A program made the translations under genes and the position numbers. A DNA stretch of 64,000 nt from Flagellimonas meridianipacifica (lineage in GTDB: Bacteria; Bacteroidota; Bacteroidia; Flavobacteriales; Flavobacteriaceae). Positions 34,551 to 44,360 of this stretch are shown here, in pieces. The stretch lies in the NCBI RefSeq assembly GCF_003001695.1, contig NZ_PVYX01000001.1, positions 868,001-932,000 on the forward strand, read 5' to 3'. The notes beneath the pieces are model-generated. The model saw only the letters and a program-made list of their open reading frames with translations. It did not search any database and was not told the origin of the DNA. Each line of letters begins with the position of its first letter. Position 1 is the first letter of the stretch.

Positions 34551-36986
34551 ATGCTACGCAATTCCTTTAAAATAGCTCGGAGAAACCTTCTAAAAAACAA
34601 AGGCTTTACCATTATCAATGTCCTGGGACTAGGTCTCGGTGTTGCAGCTTGCATCTTAATAACCCTTTATATCATTCATGAGAGCAGTTATGACAGCTCT
34701 GTTGCAAATGCAGACCATATTTATCGAATGATAAATAGAGACCGGGAGGATGGTAAAATTAATGATGGGGTACACTTTTCGGCCAATACAGGGTCAACCG
34801 TACTGAACGATTTTGGAGAAGTCGTTAATGCAGGTCGATTAAATGACAACGATTTGTTTTATGGGGCCGGAAGCAATGAAATCCGTATTGAAGGTCAAAC
34901 CTCCCAGTATTATGAAAAAGGTTTTACCTATGCAGACCAGGCGATAATTGACATAATGGATATCCAAATGGTTTATGGGGAAGCTGCAACGGCTTTAACA
35001 GAACCATTTACTTTGGTGATTTCAGAATCAATGTCCAAAAAATACTTTGGCGACCGTAATCCGGTGGGCATGTCTATTTATCTAAATGGAAATGACAGTC
35101 AGCCATTTCGAATAAATGGCGTAATGAAAGACTTTGCTAGCAATTCACACATGGATTATAACTTTCTCCTAACGTTGAAAGGAGTAGAGTTTGGTGAAGG
35201 TGAACAAACACGGTGGATTCAAAACAATTATTACACCTATTTACAACTTAGACCTGGTACGGACGTCGAGGCCTTCCAAAAGAAGATGTCCGATAGGCTC
35301 ATCAATGATTATATAAAGCCAGCCTTTATAGCAGGGGGTTTTGTGTTGCCTGAAAATGGCGAAGACTATTTTAGTATCCGTTTGCAGCCGTTAAAGGATA
35401 TCAACCTTTTTTCTGGAACAATCGATTTCGAAACAAGCAAAAGAAACGATATTAAGATTATCTGGATTTTCGGCATAGTGACCCTGTTCATTTTAGTTAT
35501 CGCTAGTATCAACTTCGTGAATTTGTCAACCGCCAAATCAGCCAACAGGGCTAAAGAAGTAGGAATAAAAAAAGTTATTGGCTCTTCCAAAAAGGCTTTG
35601 CTTCAACAGTTTTTGACTGAATCACTTTTGATTACGTTCATTGCATTTGTCATAGGGGTTTTCCTTGCCTTTATTATCCTGCCATTTTTTCAAGAACTTT
35701 CAGGAAAAGCCGTGCAAATTCCATGGTCAAGCCCCTACTTTTTTCTAGCTATAGTTCTTGGTGCCTTTTTCGTGGGCATACTAGCTGGAATATATCCGGC
35801 TTTTTATCTCTCAAGATTTAAGCCTAGCTCCGTACTCAAGGGAAAGCTTGCTATCGGTAGTAAATCAAATCGTTTACGAAGTGGCCTGGTCATCTTTCAA
35901 TTTGCGATTTCCATCATCTTAATCATCGGTACGCTGACGGTTAACAAGCAGATGAGTTTTATTCTAAACTCAAAATTAGGTTTTGAAAAGGAGCAAGTGG
36001 TGCAATTGTATGGAACCAATATGTTAAGAGATAAGTTGACAACCTTCAAAGAAGAACTGAAAAGCTTGAATGGCATCAAGAATGTAAGTGTAAGTGACTA
36101 TTTACCTTTAGAAGGCACCAAACGAAATGGAAATGGTTTTGTAAACGAGGGACGTGATAATTTGGATGAAACCGTATTTGGGCAAGCATGGGTAATTGAT
36201 GAAGACTACTTGAATACCCTAGGTATAAATCTGATTGAGGGTAGAAATTTTTCTGAAGATAGAACATCCGATACGCGTACAACAATTGTCAATCAACAAA
36301 TGATAGAAAAACTCAATCTAAAAAATCCTATAGGCAAGAGAATTTCAAGATACGGTGAAACATATGAAATTATTGGTGTTGTCGAGGATTTTCATTTTGA
36401 TTCCATGAAGCAGAAAGTTGCTCCTTTGTGTTTCTTTTTAGGAATGAGCCCGTCAATTACTTCCGTTAAAGCAAGTACGGATGATATCGAAGGCTTGGTG
36501 CAAGCGATTGAAAACAAATGGTCTGAGTTCATGCCCAGTATGGAGCTTCGATATGCATTCATGGACCGCTCATTTGCCAATATGTACGACAATGTTAGTC
36601 GTATAAGAAGTATTTTTATCTCTTTTGCCATATTGGCCATTTTTGTAGCCTGTTTGGGATTGTTCGCGCTCTCAGCATTTATGGTTGAGCAGCGAAGAAA
36701 AGAAATAAGTATCCGAAGGGTACTTGGTGCGTCCTTTAGGAATATTTACAAATTGCTTACCGTTAATTTTTTGAGCTTAATAGGCATTGCGGCTTTGATA
36801 GCAACTCCCCTTGCTTGGTATGCAATGTCCCGCTGGCTTGAAGATTTTGCCTATCGTATTGAAGTGTCTTGGCAAATCTTACTACTTAGCGCAATCATTT
36901 CAATAATCATTGCAGTGCTAACGATAAGTTATCAATCCATAAGTGCTGCCTTTACCCAACCCTCAAAGAACTTAAGAAATGAATAA
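34551..36986 (+). CDS. Double FtsX/MacB-type ABC permease 4 of 11
   Basis: At 811 residues this is the longest of the eleven. It starts a different subgroup, with the first domain after ESSYDSSVANADHIYRMINRDREDG. The first coupling motif is KEVGIKKVIGSSK and the second is KEISIRRVLGAS, both with substitutions at usually constant arginine or glycine positions. Domain two has EGRNFSEDRTSD and GVVEDFHFDSM, shared in form with permeases 6 and 7. The C-terminus is the least conserved of the early genes (QPSKNLRNE). The preceding spacer is 21 bases. Confidence 0.92.
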   Translation: MLRNSFKIARRNLLKNKGFTIINVLGLGLGVAACILITLYIIHESSYDSSVANADHIYRMINRDREDGKINDGVHFSANTGSTVLNDFGEVVNAGRLNDNDLFYGAGSNEIRIEGQTSQYYEKGFTYADQAIIDIMDIQMVYGEAATALTEPFTLVISESMSKKYFGDRNPVGMSIYLNGNDSQPFRINGVMKDFASNSHMDYNFLLTLKGVEFGEGEQTRWIQNNYYTYLQLRPGTDVEAFQKKMSDRLINDYIKPAFIAGGFVLPENGEDYFSIRLQPLKDINLFSGTIDFETSKRNDIKIIWIFGIVTLFILVIASINFVNLSTAKSANRAKEVGIKKVIGSSKKALLQQFLTESLLITFIAFVIGVFLAFIILPFFQELSGKAVQIPWSSPYFFLAIVLGAFFVGILAGIYPAFYLSRFKPSSVLKGKLAIGSKSNRLRSGLVIFQFAISIILIIGTLTVNKQMSFILNSKLGFEKEQVVQLYGTNMLRDKLTTFKEELKSLNGIKNVSVSDYLPLEGTKRNGNGFVNEGRDNLDETVFGQAWVIDEDYLNTLGINLIEGRNFSEDRTSDTRTTIVNQQMIEKLNLKNPIGKRISRYGETYEIIGVVEDFHFDSMKQKVAPLCFFLGMSPSITSVKASTDDIEGLVQAIENKWSEFMPSMELRYAFMDRSFANMYDNVSRIRSIFISFAILAIFVACLGLFALSAFMVEQRRKEISIRRVLGASFRNIYKLLTVNFLSLIGIAALIATPLAWYAMSRWLEDFAYRIEVSWQILLLSAIISIIIAVLTISYQSISAAFTQPSKNLRNE

Positions 36987-37007
36987 TCACAATCAAAACC
37001 GAGAATC

Positions 37008-39413
37008 ATGATAAAGAATTATTTAAAGGTCGCATGGAGAAACCTCTCCAAGAACAAGGGCTACTCAGCAATCAATATTGGCGGTTTGGCCTTGGGTATG
37101 GCCGTTACCTTAGTCATTGGACTATGGATGAATGATGAGCTTACGTATAACAGTTACTTTAAGAACAAAGAAAAAATTGCCCAGGTTTTTCAATCACAGA
37201 CTTTTAATGGCAATGTAGGCACAGGGCCTGCAATTCCTTTGCCTTTGGAGCCAGCACTTCGTGAGAATTTTGGAGATAACTTCGAGCATATTATGATGAG
37301 CTCATGGACCCAGACCAGTTATGTAAAATACCAAGAAAAGAGCATATCCCGAACTGGAAATTACATGCAGCCAAATGCGCCTGAGTTATTGAATCTTCGG
37401 ATAACCAAAGGGGATAAAAATGGATTGGAAGACGTTAACTCCATTATGATATCTGAATCCTTGGCTAACGCTTTTTTCGGAAAAGATGACCCCATCGGTA
37501 AAGTTCTAAAAATAAGAAACCAGTATGATTTGATGGTCACCGCGGTTTATGAAGACATCCCTTATAGCAACTCGTTTAACGATACGGATTATATTATTCC
37601 GTGGGAGCATTATGTAAATGTGACCAATGCCGACTGGATTAAAAACTCATTGGATAATTGGCAGAACAACTCTTTTCAAATGTTTGTACAAATTGCGGAT
37701 AATACCACATTTGAAAGTGTAACCAATGCAATAATTGATGTCAAAAAGAAAGCTGATGAAGAAGTGGTGCAGTATAATCCCAGAATCTTCCTGCTACCTA
37801 TGGAAGACTGGTATTTGAGAAGCAATTTCGAGCAAGGTAAGCAAACCGGAGGAAGAATTACATACGTTTGGCTTTTTGGAATTATTGGAGCCTTTGTGCT
37901 GATTCTGGCCTGTATCAATTTTATGAACTTAAGTACAGCGCGGTCTGAAAAAAGAGCAAAAGAGGTAGGTATCCGCAAGTCTATCGGTTCCCAAAAAGGT
38001 CAGCTCATCTATCAGTTTTTGAGCGAATCGTTCTTGGTTGTGTTTTTTGCCTATCTTCTTGCCATTGTTATTGTATTGCTTTCTTTGAATGGATTTAATG
38101 AATTGGCACGAAAGGAAATCTCTTTTCCATGGAACGGTCTTTCTTTTTGGTTGATATCTATAGTATTTGTACTGTTTACTGCCCTTCTGGCAGGAAGCTA
38201 CCCTGCTCTCTATCTTTCCTCCTTTAAACCAGTTGATGTTCTGAAGGGAACCTTTAAAGCAGGGAAGTACTCTGGTCTCCCAAGAAAAATTCTAGTAGTT
38301 GTTCAGTTTACAGTTTCTGTTGCATTCATCATCGGCACCTTTATTGTCATGCAGCAGATAAATCATGCCAAGAACCGGCCTATAGGATACGATAGGGAAG
38401 GATTGATACAACTACCCACTTTCGCTGAGGATTTTGAGGATAAAACCGATTTAATGCGAAGTGAGTTCAAAAAGTCAGGCGCGGTTATGGAGATGGCTAC
38501 TTCCAGTAGTCCTACAACCAGGATATGGTCCAACAGAAGTGGCTTTACTTGGGAAGGTAAACCTGAAGGCTTCCAAGAGGACTTTGCCTGGACCGAGGTT
38601 TCAGCAGAGTATGCCAAGACCTTAAACCTAAAAGTTGTTGAAGGCAGGGATTTTTCAAGAGACTATGCTTCAGACTCTCTAGGTGTGCTCATTAATGTGA
38701 CCGCAAAAAAATATCTTGGTCTTGAAAACCCTATCGGATTACTACTTAGGGACACCGATATTGAAGATCCCGACCCTCCTTTGAAAATCATTGGGGTTGT
38801 TGAGGATATGATTGCACAATCACCCTACGATCCGGTTAAACAAGCCTTATACGTATATGACCGTTCGAACGAATTTAGTTATTACAACCTAAGACTAAAC
38901 CCAAAACAAAGTATGCGGCAAAACATTGCCGTTGTAGAAAGAGTGTTCAAACAACACTTTCCAGATATTCCATTTGAATACCAATTTGTGGATGAAGAAT
39001 ATGGAGAAAAATTTGCCGCCGAAGAACGTATAGGTAGTCTTTCTGGAATATTTACCGCTCTGGCCATTCTGATTAGTTGTTTGGGACTATTCGGATTGAC
39101 TTCTTATGTGGCAGAACAGCGCACTAAGGAAATCGGAGTAAGAAAAGTATTGGGGGCTACGGTATTCAACGTGTGGAACATGCTCTCCAAAGACTTTATG
39201 AAACTGGTAATCATCTCTTGCTTCATTGCCATACCTATTTCGTACTACGTCATGAACGGTTGGTTACAGGAGTACCCGTATCGGGTCATTCTTAAATGGT
39301 GGATTTTTGCCCTGGCCATGTTAGGTGCCATGGGAATTACTGTACTTACTGTAAGCTTTCAAGCAATAAAAGCTGCAAAGTCAAATCCTATCAAAAGCCT
39401 TCGGACAGAATAA
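37008..39413 (+). CDS. Double FtsX/MacB-type ABC permease 5 of 11
   Basis: The 801-residue protein pairs with permease 8. Both start with SINIGG-like text (AINIGGLALGMA here), both have a first domain with an exposed tryptophan-rich segment (DYIIPWEHYVNVTNADWIKN), and both read FSRD..ASDS and GVVEDM/GVVKNM rather than DFH in domain two. The first coupling motif is KEVGIRKSIGS and the second KEIGVRKVLGA. The first periplasmic domain has a GPAIPLPLEPALR segment where others carry PPGFAKVF or TPAPLYRE, so the ligand-facing surface probably differs. Confidence 0.92.
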   Translation: MIKNYLKVAWRNLSKNKGYSAINIGGLALGMAVTLVIGLWMNDELTYNSYFKNKEKIAQVFQSQTFNGNVGTGPAIPLPLEPALRENFGDNFEHIMMSSWTQTSYVKYQEKSISRTGNYMQPNAPELLNLRITKGDKNGLEDVNSIMISESLANAFFGKDDPIGKVLKIRNQYDLMVTAVYEDIPYSNSFNDTDYIIPWEHYVNVTNADWIKNSLDNWQNNSFQMFVQIADNTTFESVTNAIIDVKKKADEEVVQYNPRIFLLPMEDWYLRSNFEQGKQTGGRITYVWLFGIIGAFVLILACINFMNLSTARSEKRAKEVGIRKSIGSQKGQLIYQFLSESFLVVFFAYLLAIVIVLLSLNGFNELARKEISFPWNGLSFWLISIVFVLFTALLAGSYPALYLSSFKPVDVLKGTFKAGKYSGLPRKILVVVQFTVSVAFIIGTFIVMQQINHAKNRPIGYDREGLIQLPTFAEDFEDKTDLMRSEFKKSGAVMEMATSSSPTTRIWSNRSGFTWEGKPEGFQEDFAWTEVSAEYAKTLNLKVVEGRDFSRDYASDSLGVLINVTAKKYLGLENPIGLLLRDTDIEDPDPPLKIIGVVEDMIAQSPYDPVKQALYVYDRSNEFSYYNLRLNPKQSMRQNIAVVERVFKQHFPDIPFEYQFVDEEYGEKFAAEERIGSLSGIFTALAILISCLGLFGLTSYVAEQRTKEIGVRKVLGATVFNVWNMLSKDFMKLVIISCFIAIPISYYVMNGWLQEYPYRVILKWWIFALAMLGAMGITVLTVSFQAIKAAKSNPIKSLRTE

Positions 39414-39434
39414 TCAAATCAAAAAACAACAATC

Positions 39435-41867
39435 ATGTTTAAGAATCATCTAAAAATAGCTTGGCGTAGCCTAAAAAAACAGACCTTTCTAACGCTGCTC
39501 AACACCATGGGGTTGGCCATTGGCATGGCTGGAGCCTTATTAATTGCACTTTTTATCCATGATGAGTTGAGTTTCGATAAAATGTTTACTGATGCCGAAC
39601 GTATTCATCGGATAAACGTAGATGTTAAGTTTGGTGGAACAGAAAGTGTTTTTGCAGAAACTTCTGCTCCAATGGCAGAGGCATTAGTGGCGGATTTTTC
39701 GCAAGTGACCATGGCCACACGTTTTAATCCATTGGGAACCACACTAATACGAAGAAGCGATAAAACTCAAAACACCAAAGAGGATAATTCCACCTTTGCT
39801 GATGATACCTTCTTCGACATGTTTGGGATGGATTTACTTGAAGGCGATAAAAAAACAGCTCTTTCGGAACCAAATACCCTAATCATCACAGAGTCTGCAG
39901 CCCAGAAACATTTTGGTACTTTATCAGCTGTTGGAGAAACCTTGGTTCTAAACAATTCGACCACATATACCGTAACTGGAGTAGTTCAAGACATGCCAAA
40001 AAATTCGTTTCTACGAGACTATTCCCTTTTCTTGGCAATGGCTGGAAACGAGGATGCCACTGATGGAGAGTGGACCAGCCATAATTACCCAACTTTCATC
40101 AAACTTGCACCTAAAGCCAATATTGAAAATTTACAAGAACCATTGCGCAACATGATGGGTAAATATGTAATTCCATATGCCCAAAGGTACTTCCCAGGGA
40201 TAACCGAAGAAGCTTTCAAGGCTTCTGGAAACCATTTGATATACAGTACAATTCCATTGGTGGACATCCATTTAAACTCTCAGCTTGAAAGTGAAATGAG
40301 TCCTAACAGCAGCATGCAAAATATTTATATCCTATCGTTCATTGGTCTGTTTCTAATTGTTCTCGCGAGTGTCAATTTCATGAACCTTTCCACGGCATAC
40401 TCCCTAAAGAGAAGCAAAGAGGTGGGTATTCGGAAAACCTTAGGATCATCAAAAGTGGGTCTGCTGAGACAGTTTTTTATCGAATCTGGACTAATTACCT
40501 TAATATCCCTACTATTCGCTTTTGTGCTGGCCACTATTCTTCTGCCCTTTTTCAATGAGCTAGCCGGGAAAGAGATATCCATACCTTTTGCAAATCCCTA
40601 TTTCTGGGCCATTGTTTTGATCTCTGCTGCTTTCCTTGGTGTTTTATCTGGTTGGTATCCGGCCTTTTTTATGTCCCGATTTATGCCTGTCGATGTACTA
40701 AAGGGTTCCGGAGATAAAAGTATAGGTGGTGGAAGGGTACGAAACTCATTGGTCATATTTCAGTTTGCCATATCGGTTTTTCTCATAATTAGTACCATTA
40801 TTGTCTATCAGCAACTAAGGTTTATTCAAAGCAAGGATCTCGGTTTTTCTAAAGATCAGGTCTTGATTATTGAAGATGTATTCGCCACCGGTGACCAAGC
40901 CACCACTTTTAAAGAACAGGTGAACCAACTGGCCCAGGTAAAAAGTACTACGCTCTCTAGTTTTCTGCCAACTCCGTCTTCCCGAACTAACACAAGCCTC
41001 TTTCGTGAAGGTTTTAGCGACCCAGAAAGTGCCATTAACATGCAGGTCTGGAGGACAGATAATGACTACATCCCTACGTTAAATATTGAAATGGTATCAG
41101 GAAGGAATTTCAATCCACAGTTCCCTGCAGATTCTTCGGCCATCATCTTGAACGAATCGGCAGTAGCCATTTTAGGTGTGGATTCCAAAGAAGTTTTGGG
41201 TGTTAGGTTATCGGACGACTTAGGCGAAGAGGATGCTACATTTTTAAATGTGATAGGGGTAGTTAAGGATTTTCATTTCGAATCCTTAAGAAAGGACATA
41301 GGAGCATTAAGCATTCGATTAGGGCAGTCTACAGGAAATTTAGCTGTAAAACTTACCGCAGGGGATTTTTCCGAAGCAACCGCAGCCATACAACAAATCT
41401 GGAACAATCTTGCTCCTGGGCAACCTTTCAGCTATCGTTTCATGGACGATGCCTTCAACAAGACCTATGAAGCGGACCGAAACCTGGGAAGAATATTCAT
41501 CACATTTACCATTTTGTCCATTTTCATTGCCTGCCTCGGTTTGTTTGGTCTGGCCACTTTCAATGCCGAAAAGCGTACCAAAGAAATTGGAGTTCGAAAA
41601 GTACTTGGCGCCAGTGTAAGTCAAATTACACTCCGCCTCACTACCGACTTTCTTAAGCTTGTTGCTATATCCATTTTAATATCGGTTCCTATAGGCTGGT
41701 TGGCCATGAACAAATGGCTCCAAGATTTTTCATATCGAATTGATATTAGCCTAGCCGTTTTCCTTTTGGCAGCAGCTTTAGCAGTATTAATAGCGGTAAT
41801 AACGGTTAGTTATCAGAGTATAAAAGCAGCTATAACCAATCCTGTAAAAAGCTTACGAAGCGAATAA
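39435..41867 (+). CDS. Double FtsX/MacB-type ABC permease 6 of 11
   Basis: The 810-residue protein has coupling motifs KEVGIRKTLGSSK and KEIGVRKVLGA. Domain one is marked by ETSAPMAEALVADFSQVTMATRFN and FFDMFGMDLLEGDKKTALSEPNTLIITES. Domain two has SGRNFNPQFPADSSAIILNES and GVVKDFHFESL, which places it with permeases 4 and 7. The C-terminus is NPVKSLRSE. The upstream spacer is 21 bases and closely repeats the TAATCAAATCAAAAAAC pattern. The next spacer is the shortest in the array at 15 bases. Confidence 0.92.
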   Translation: MFKNHLKIAWRSLKKQTFLTLLNTMGLAIGMAGALLIALFIHDELSFDKMFTDAERIHRINVDVKFGGTESVFAETSAPMAEALVADFSQVTMATRFNPLGTTLIRRSDKTQNTKEDNSTFADDTFFDMFGMDLLEGDKKTALSEPNTLIITESAAQKHFGTLSAVGETLVLNNSTTYTVTGVVQDMPKNSFLRDYSLFLAMAGNEDATDGEWTSHNYPTFIKLAPKANIENLQEPLRNMMGKYVIPYAQRYFPGITEEAFKASGNHLIYSTIPLVDIHLNSQLESEMSPNSSMQNIYILSFIGLFLIVLASVNFMNLSTAYSLKRSKEVGIRKTLGSSKVGLLRQFFIESGLITLISLLFAFVLATILLPFFNELAGKEISIPFANPYFWAIVLISAAFLGVLSGWYPAFFMSRFMPVDVLKGSGDKSIGGGRVRNSLVIFQFAISVFLIISTIIVYQQLRFIQSKDLGFSKDQVLIIEDVFATGDQATTFKEQVNQLAQVKSTTLSSFLPTPSSRTNTSLFREGFSDPESAINMQVWRTDNDYIPTLNIEMVSGRNFNPQFPADSSAIILNESAVAILGVDSKEVLGVRLSDDLGEEDATFLNVIGVVKDFHFESLRKDIGALSIRLGQSTGNLAVKLTAGDFSEATAAIQQIWNNLAPGQPFSYRFMDDAFNKTYEADRNLGRIFITFTILSIFIACLGLFGLATFNAEKRTKEIGVRKVLGASVSQITLRLTTDFLKLVAISILISVPIGWLAMNKWLQDFSYRIDISLAVFLLAAALAVLIAVITVSYQSIKAAITNPVKSLRSE

Positions 41868-41882
41868 TTAAAAGCATCGATC

Positions 41883-44312
41883 ATGTTCAAAAACTATGTA
41901 AAAATCGCTTGGCGGAATCTTCTAAAAAACAAACAACAGACTATCATTAATGTATTAGGGCTGACCGTGGGTACCGTGAGTTGCTTGTGCATTTTACTGT
42001 ATGTATTCGCCCAATTCGGCTATGATGAGCACCATGATAATGCGGCCTCTATTTTTAGAGTAGAAACCTTAATTGAAAGAGAGGGCAAAGACGGTTTTAA
42101 TACCGCAGCAGCTTCTCCACCAACTGCTTTTGCGTTAAAAGAGGATTTTCCAGAAGTTAAAGAGGCAACAAGGGTGGTATTAACAGATGTGTTCTATAGT
42201 AATCTCATTAGCGCCGCCGATAGCGAAGATGCATACTATGAACCTAGGGTATATATTGCAGATTCCACTTTTTTTAAGGTTTTCAGTTATCGGTTTTTAG
42301 AGGGTAATCAAAAGAACGCCCTACATGAGCCCAACACCTTGGTTCTTTCTTCTTCGCTTGCCAACAAACTTTTTGGCAAACAAAAGGCTTTGGATAGGGC
42401 AGTAATCTGGGGAAGTGGAGAGAATGTCCAAACATTGACTGTAAAAGGTGTTTTTGATGATTCGTATGCAAAATCACATTTGAATCCCAATTACATAGTA
42501 AGCATGAGCACTGAAGGAATGGGCACTTTTGTACAGGGTTTTCAAGATTTCGCCACCAATAATTTCGTATACAGCTATGTAAGATTGACCTCAAACGCAA
42601 ATGCATCGAGCTTACAAAATAAACTTCCTGAATTTATTCAGAACAGAGGTGCCGAAGATTTGGCCAACGCTGGTATGGACAATAAAGAATTGTTTTTAAG
42701 AAATGTATCGGATATCCATTTATATTCTGCGGATATGCCCAATCAAATCCATGAGGTTTCAAACATAAAATTCCTGTATTTTCTATTGACCTTGGCCATT
42801 TTTATTCAATTGGTAGCCTGTGTCAATTTTATCAACCTGAGTACGGCCAGGGCCAGTAAAAGGGCAAAGGAAATAGGGGTTCGAAAAGTGGCAGGGGCTT
42901 TTAAGAATACATTAATGCGACAGTTTTTGGGTGAATCTTTGTCGTTATCGCTATTTGCAATGCTCATAAGTATTCCATTGACAATCATGTTACTTCCTTT
43001 GGTGAATAATCTTGCAGGTGTCTATTTGACCCATCAAGACATCATGAGCTGGAAAATCGGTTTCTTGCTACTAGGTCTGGGCATAGTCACCGGATTCGTC
43101 TCTGGGATTTACCCTGCCACAGTACTATCAGCTATAAAACCTATTAAAGCACTTAAGAGCAACACCATAATACAATCAGATAAGGGTGTTTTTCGTAAAG
43201 CTTTGGTCGTCTTTCAATTTGTCGTTTCCATTGCTCTGATAGCGACGGTAATTGTGATTACGCAGCAATTTCAATTTACTCAGAAGAAAGATTTGGGTTA
43301 TTCCAAGGACAACCTCCTGGCCTTGAGAATCGGAACGGATGAGGCTTCCAATAAGTTCGAATCCATTAAGTCTTCTTTTCTTGAAATACCCGGAGTACTG
43401 CATGTATCAAGTGGACTTTACGCCCCATCTGAAGTTATATTAAGTGATAACGGTCTATATCTTCCGGGAGGAAATCGAGAACACAATACTCTTGTAAAAA
43501 GGCACGGTATTAGCGAGGGCTATTTTGAAACATTAGATATTCCTATCCTAAGAGGTAGGGATTTCACTCCGGCAGATACCATTGATCAAATTATTGTAAA
43601 TCAAGCCACTCTGAAAGCCTTCAATATTAAAGAAGAGGATGCTCTGAGCACTAGACTTATAGAGAGCTTTGGAGATGAGACTTCTGAAATGAGAATTATA
43701 GGTGTAGTTGAAGATTACCATTTTGCATCTTTGAAACATGAAATTGCACCCTTATTTCTATATAAGGAAGAGAACCCAAACTGGTTGTTTATCAAAACCA
43801 AAACTACAGATTACACACAATTACTTAAAAACCTGGAAAACAAATGGAAGGCAATAGTAAAGCAGGTACCTTTCGATTATCGCTTTGTTGATAGGGAGGT
43901 AGAAAGAATGTATGAGGAGGAAAAACGCCTTGGACAAATATCTATGGTATTTACAATTCTGGCCATTTTCATCAGTTGTTTGGGTCTCTTTGGTTTGGTC
44001 TCGTATGTTGCCGAACAGAAGAAAAAAGAAATTGGAATACGAAAAGTGCTTGGAGCCTCAGTCACATCAGTGGTTCAAATGCTCACAAAGGATTTTTTGA
44101 AGTTGGTACTGGTTGCCGTGGCCGTTGCCACCCCCTTAGCATATTATTTCATACAGCGCTGGTTGCAAGATTTCACCTACAGGATAGAAATACAGTGGTG
44201 GGTATTTGCCCTTGCGGGCGGTTCTGCTTTGGTTATCACCTTTATTACAGTTGGTTTTCAATCACTGAAATCAGCTGTTGCTAACCCTGTAAAGAATCTG
44301 AGGGTGGAGTAA
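41883..44312 (+). CDS. Double FtsX/MacB-type ABC permease 7 of 11
   Basis: The 809-residue protein has a first domain with tyrosine and acidic patches (EDAYYEPRVYIADSTFFKVFSYRFLEGN). The first coupling motif is the least typical, KEIGVRKVAGAFK, and the second is normal (KEIGIRKVLGA). Domain two reads RGRDFTPADTIDQIIVNQ and GVVEDYHFASL. The C-terminus is NPVKNLRVE. It is followed by the longest spacer in the array, 48 bases, which holds a 12-bp palindrome. This makes it a possible internal boundary of the operon. Confidence 0.92.
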   Translation: MFKNYVKIAWRNLLKNKQQTIINVLGLTVGTVSCLCILLYVFAQFGYDEHHDNAASIFRVETLIEREGKDGFNTAAASPPTAFALKEDFPEVKEATRVVLTDVFYSNLISAADSEDAYYEPRVYIADSTFFKVFSYRFLEGNQKNALHEPNTLVLSSSLANKLFGKQKALDRAVIWGSGENVQTLTVKGVFDDSYAKSHLNPNYIVSMSTEGMGTFVQGFQDFATNNFVYSYVRLTSNANASSLQNKLPEFIQNRGAEDLANAGMDNKELFLRNVSDIHLYSADMPNQIHEVSNIKFLYFLLTLAIFIQLVACVNFINLSTARASKRAKEIGVRKVAGAFKNTLMRQFLGESLSLSLFAMLISIPLTIMLLPLVNNLAGVYLTHQDIMSWKIGFLLLGLGIVTGFVSGIYPATVLSAIKPIKALKSNTIIQSDKGVFRKALVVFQFVVSIALIATVIVITQQFQFTQKKDLGYSKDNLLALRIGTDEASNKFESIKSSFLEIPGVLHVSSGLYAPSEVILSDNGLYLPGGNREHNTLVKRHGISEGYFETLDIPILRGRDFTPADTIDQIIVNQATLKAFNIKEEDALSTRLIESFGDETSEMRIIGVVEDYHFASLKHEIAPLFLYKEENPNWLFIKTKTTDYTQLLKNLENKWKAIVKQVPFDYRFVDREVERMYEEEKRLGQISMVFTILAIFISCLGLFGLVSYVAEQKKKEIGIRKVLGASVTSVVQMLTKDFLKLVLVAVAVATPLAYYFIQRWLQDFTYRIEIQWWVFALAGGSALVITFITVGFQSLKSAVANPVKNLRVE

Positions 44313-44329
44313 GTGGATTGCTATGGATT

Positions 44330-44341
44330 ACAGTTAACTGT
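44330..44341. promoter_or_regulatory. Palindrome in the longest inter-permease spacer
   Basis: ACAGTTAACTGT is a perfect 12-bp palindrome lying between permeases 7 and 8, 19 bases before the start of permease 8. Other spacers have no such site. It may be a regulator site or a small hairpin. No promoter elements are evident beside it. Confidence 0.4.
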
Positions 44342-44360
44342 TAATTAAAAATCGTCAATC

